From assembly GCA_042408925.1 (NCBI GenBank), contig JBHOQO010000025.1:1-7077 (forward strand): 7,077 nt of DNA, in the 5' to 3' direction. Below, piece by piece: positions 5,242-7,077 of the stretch. Every line of letters begins with the position of its first letter. Positions within the stretch are counted from its first letter, which is position 1. Source of the stretch: BPIH01 sp042408925. GTDB lineage: Bacteria > Chloroflexota > Limnocylindria > Limnocylindrales > CSP1-4. The notes beneath the pieces were generated by a model. That model was not told the origin of the DNA. It did not search any database and was given only the letters and a program-made list of their open reading frames with translations. A program made the position numbers and the translations under genes.

Positions 5242-7077
5242 ATGACCCCTCGATCCACAGCCGAACCCGCCGCCCCGATCGGAACCGCCGCGACCGGCGA
5301 AGCGCCGACCTACCTGAGCGACCTGCGGCCCGACTTCACGCCCTTCGAGGCGTCGTGCGGCACCTACGTCGGCTTCGCCTACCGGGGCGACCTGGCGACC
5401 GAGCTCCGGGCCGGGACGATCACCCCCGCCGAGGCCCTCGACCTCTTCGACGCCATGCTCGCCATCCGCGAGCTCGAGGAGATGATCGTCCGCCTCCGCT
5501 CGGGCGGCTACGACCCGCTGCCGGGCTTCGACTACCGCGGCCCGACCCACGTCTCCATCGGCCAGGAGGCGACGTCGGTCGGGGCGGCGAGTGCCCTCCG
5601 TCCGGACGACTACGTCACGAGCTCCCACCGCGGACACGGCGACGCCGTCGCCAAGGGCTTCGCGGCGATCCGCCGGATGACTGACGATGCGCTCCGGGCC
5701 CGCGTCCCCGGCGTCCGCGGCGACCGGGCGGCCCTCCTCGCCGCGGCCCTCGAGGAACACCTCTTCCGGATCATCGCCGAGCTGTTCGGTAAGGAGGAGG
5801 GCTACAGCCACGGCCGGGGCGGCGGGATGCACATCGGCGACGTCTCGACCGGCCACCTCGGCGCCAATGCCATCGTCGGCGGCAGCGTCCCGATCGCGAC
5901 CGGCGCCGCCATGGCGATCCGCTACCGAGGCGAGGATCGGGTCGTCTGCTGCTTCGCCGGCGACGGGGCGTACGCGAACGGGGTCGTCCTCGAGTCGCTG
6001 AACTGGGCCTGCCAGGCGCAGTGGACGAACCACCTGGCAGGGCGCCGGGCCTTCGGCCTCCCGATCGTCTACCTCATCCAGAACAACCACTACGGGATGA
6101 CGCACCGGACCGACGACGAGGTCATGGGCGTCCGGCACCTGGCCCGCCGCGGGGCCGGGTTCGACGACGAGAACATGGCCGCCGAGGTCGTGAACGGGAT
6201 GGACGTCCTCGCCGTCCGCGACGCGGTCCGCCGGGCCGCCGAGCGGTGCCGGTCCGGGCGGGGGCCGGTCCTCCTCGAGGCGAGCACGTACCGCTTCTAC
6301 GGGCACTCCCTCTCGGATCCGCGGTACGAGTACCGGACCCGGGAGGAGGAAGCCGCCTGGCGGGCGATCGATCCCCTCGTCACCTTCGAGCGCCAGCTGC
6401 TCGAAGCGGGCGTCGCCGACGCGCCGACGATCGAGGCGCTCAAGGTTCGGGCCAAGGAGCGGAACGCCCGGGCCGCGGTCCGGGCCGCCCGGGGGACCGA
6501 CCCGGACCCGGCGGACGTCCTCCGCTACCTCTACACCGACCGCGTTGCCGACCCGCCACCCACCGACCTCCGGGTGGAGCCGATCCACGCCCCGCCACCG
6601 GAGGCGAAGCGGGATGCCGCCGGGACGATCACCTACCGTGAGGCGATCCGGGAAGCCCTCGTCGAGGAGATGCTCCGCGACCCGCGGGTCATCGTCTACG
6701 GCGAGGACGTCGCCGACTACGGGGGCGCGTTCAAGGTCACGAAAGGGCTCCTCGAGACCTTCGGCCGTCGGCGCGTCTTCAACACGCCGATCAGCGAGGC
6801 GGCGATCTGCGGGACCGCGGTCGGGGCGGCGATGGTCGGGCTCCGGCCGGTCGTCGAGCTCATGTATATGGACTTCGCCCTCATGGCCTCCGACCAGATC
6901 GCGAACCAGGCGGCGAAGTGGCACTACATGAGCGGTGGCCAGCTCGAAGTCCCGCTCGTCATCCGGGCCTCCGTCGGGGCAGGGAAGGGCTACGGCGGCC
7001 AGCACTCCCAGTCCCTCGAGAGCATCTTTGCCCACACGCCGGGGCTGTGGGTCGTCTACCCGGCGACGCCGGCCGAC
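5242..7077 (+). CDS. 2-oxoacid dehydrogenase E1, alpha and beta chains fused, 3'-truncated
   Basis: The frame is open from ATG 5242 to the window end: 612 residues with no stop. E1 decarboxylates a 2-oxoacid (pyruvate, branched-chain) or cleaves acetoin on thiamine diphosphate and passes the acyl group to the E2 lipoyl domain. The alpha part (about 65-425) shows HVSIGQEA, SSHRGHGDAVAKG, ELFGKEEGYSHGRGGGMH, TPP motif GDGA (240-243) to QNNHYG (N281-N282), and the YGHSLSDP loop with H355. A Pro-rich linker (about 435-460) leads to the beta part: ITYREAIREALVEEM, YGEDVADYGGAFKVT, NTPISEAA with catalytic E519, and GGQHSQS with H588. About 175 beta residues remain beyond the window, giving near 790 in all. 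Alpha and beta are usually separate genes. Two segments are longer than in ordinary alpha chains: about 32 extra residues within 140-177 and about 12 within the TPP motif. The 2-oxoacid specificity is not readable here. E2 and E3 are not in the window. Confidence 0.93.
   Translation, partial: MTPRSTAEPAAPIGTAATGEAPTYLSDLRPDFTPFEASCGTYVGFAYRGDLATELRAGTITPAEALDLFDAMLAIRELEEMIVRLRSGGYDPLPGFDYRGPTHVSIGQEATSVGAASALRPDDYVTSSHRGHGDAVAKGFAAIRRMTDDALRARVPGVRGDRAALLAAALEEHLFRIIAELFGKEEGYSHGRGGGMHIGDVSTGHLGANAIVGGSVPIATGAAMAIRYRGEDRVVCCFAGDGAYANGVVLESLNWACQAQWTNHLAGRRAFGLPIVYLIQNNHYGMTHRTDDEVMGVRHLARRGAGFDDENMAAEVVNGMDVLAVRDAVRRAAERCRSGRGPVLLEASTYRFYGHSLSDPRYEYRTREEEAAWRAIDPLVTFERQLLEAGVADAPTIEALKVRAKERNARAAVRAARGTDPDPADVLRYLYTDRVADPPPTDLRVEPIHAPPPEAKRDAAGTITYREAIREALVEEMLRDPRVIVYGEDVADYGGAFKVTKGLLETFGRRRVFNTPISEAAICGTAVGAAMVGLRPVVELMYMDFALMASDQIANQAAKWHYMSGGQLEVPLVIRASVGAGKGYGGQHSQSLESIFAHTPGLWVVYPATPAD

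Noticed and set aside
4014..5258. 414-codon open frame on the minus strand
   Set aside because: Antisense to the membrane gene and the DeoR gene, with no recognisable domain and a compositionally biased product.
5041..7035. 664-codon open frame on the minus strand
   Set aside because: It lies opposite the regulator end and the fused E1 gene, whose plus-strand translation carries clear family motifs throughout. The minus-strand product is a low-complexity Arg/Asp/Gly/Val mix, typical of antisense frames in very GC-rich genes.

Overview
The window is very GC-rich (about 70% by eye). Every gene I can support lies on the plus strand. The codon style, an apparently leaderless regulator gene and the look of the fused E1 protein suggest a high-GC bacterium. 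From memory of protein families, Chloroflexota (Thermomicrobia or Limnocylindria type) is more likely than Actinomycetota, but no marker gene settles this. I see no RNA gene, transposon or CRISPR array.

Layout. (a) 1-1062: the 3' two thirds of a methylmalonate-semialdehyde-type, CoA-acylating aldehyde dehydrogenase. (b) 1154-1537: a small single-domain cupin. (c) 1534-3431: a transketolase split into an N-terminal (TPP-binding) and a C-terminal (pyrimidine-binding/transketolase_C) gene. The cupin/N and N/C junctions are both 4-bp ATGA overlaps, and each carries the same 14-nt ribosome-binding block, so the three genes are probably translationally coupled. (d) 3432-3693: a regulatory gap with a candidate U-less terminator, an AT-rich promoter/operator-like palindrome and a leader with several hairpins. 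(e) 3694-4254: a six-helix membrane protein resembling DUF1097. (f) 4392-5198: a DeoR-family repressor with no Shine-Dalgarno, likely leaderless. (g) 5242-7077, running off the window: a long open frame encoding a 2-oxoacid dehydrogenase E1 in which the alpha and beta chains are fused. This last gene is easy to miss because its stop lies outside the window, and a large antisense frame covers the same bases.

Taken together this looks like a sugar, polyol or sugar-acid catabolic locus under a DeoR regulator. The split transketolase would move C2 units, the aldehyde dehydrogenase would turn a semialdehyde acid into an acyl-CoA, the E1 would feed a 2-oxoacid to an acyl-CoA (its E2/E3 partners would lie outside the window), and the membrane protein might handle transport. 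The substrate cannot be deduced from this window. The most unusual observations are a possible H-type pseudoknot that would occlude the cupin ribosome-binding site, the fused E1 with a stretched TPP motif, and the structured leader ahead of the membrane gene.
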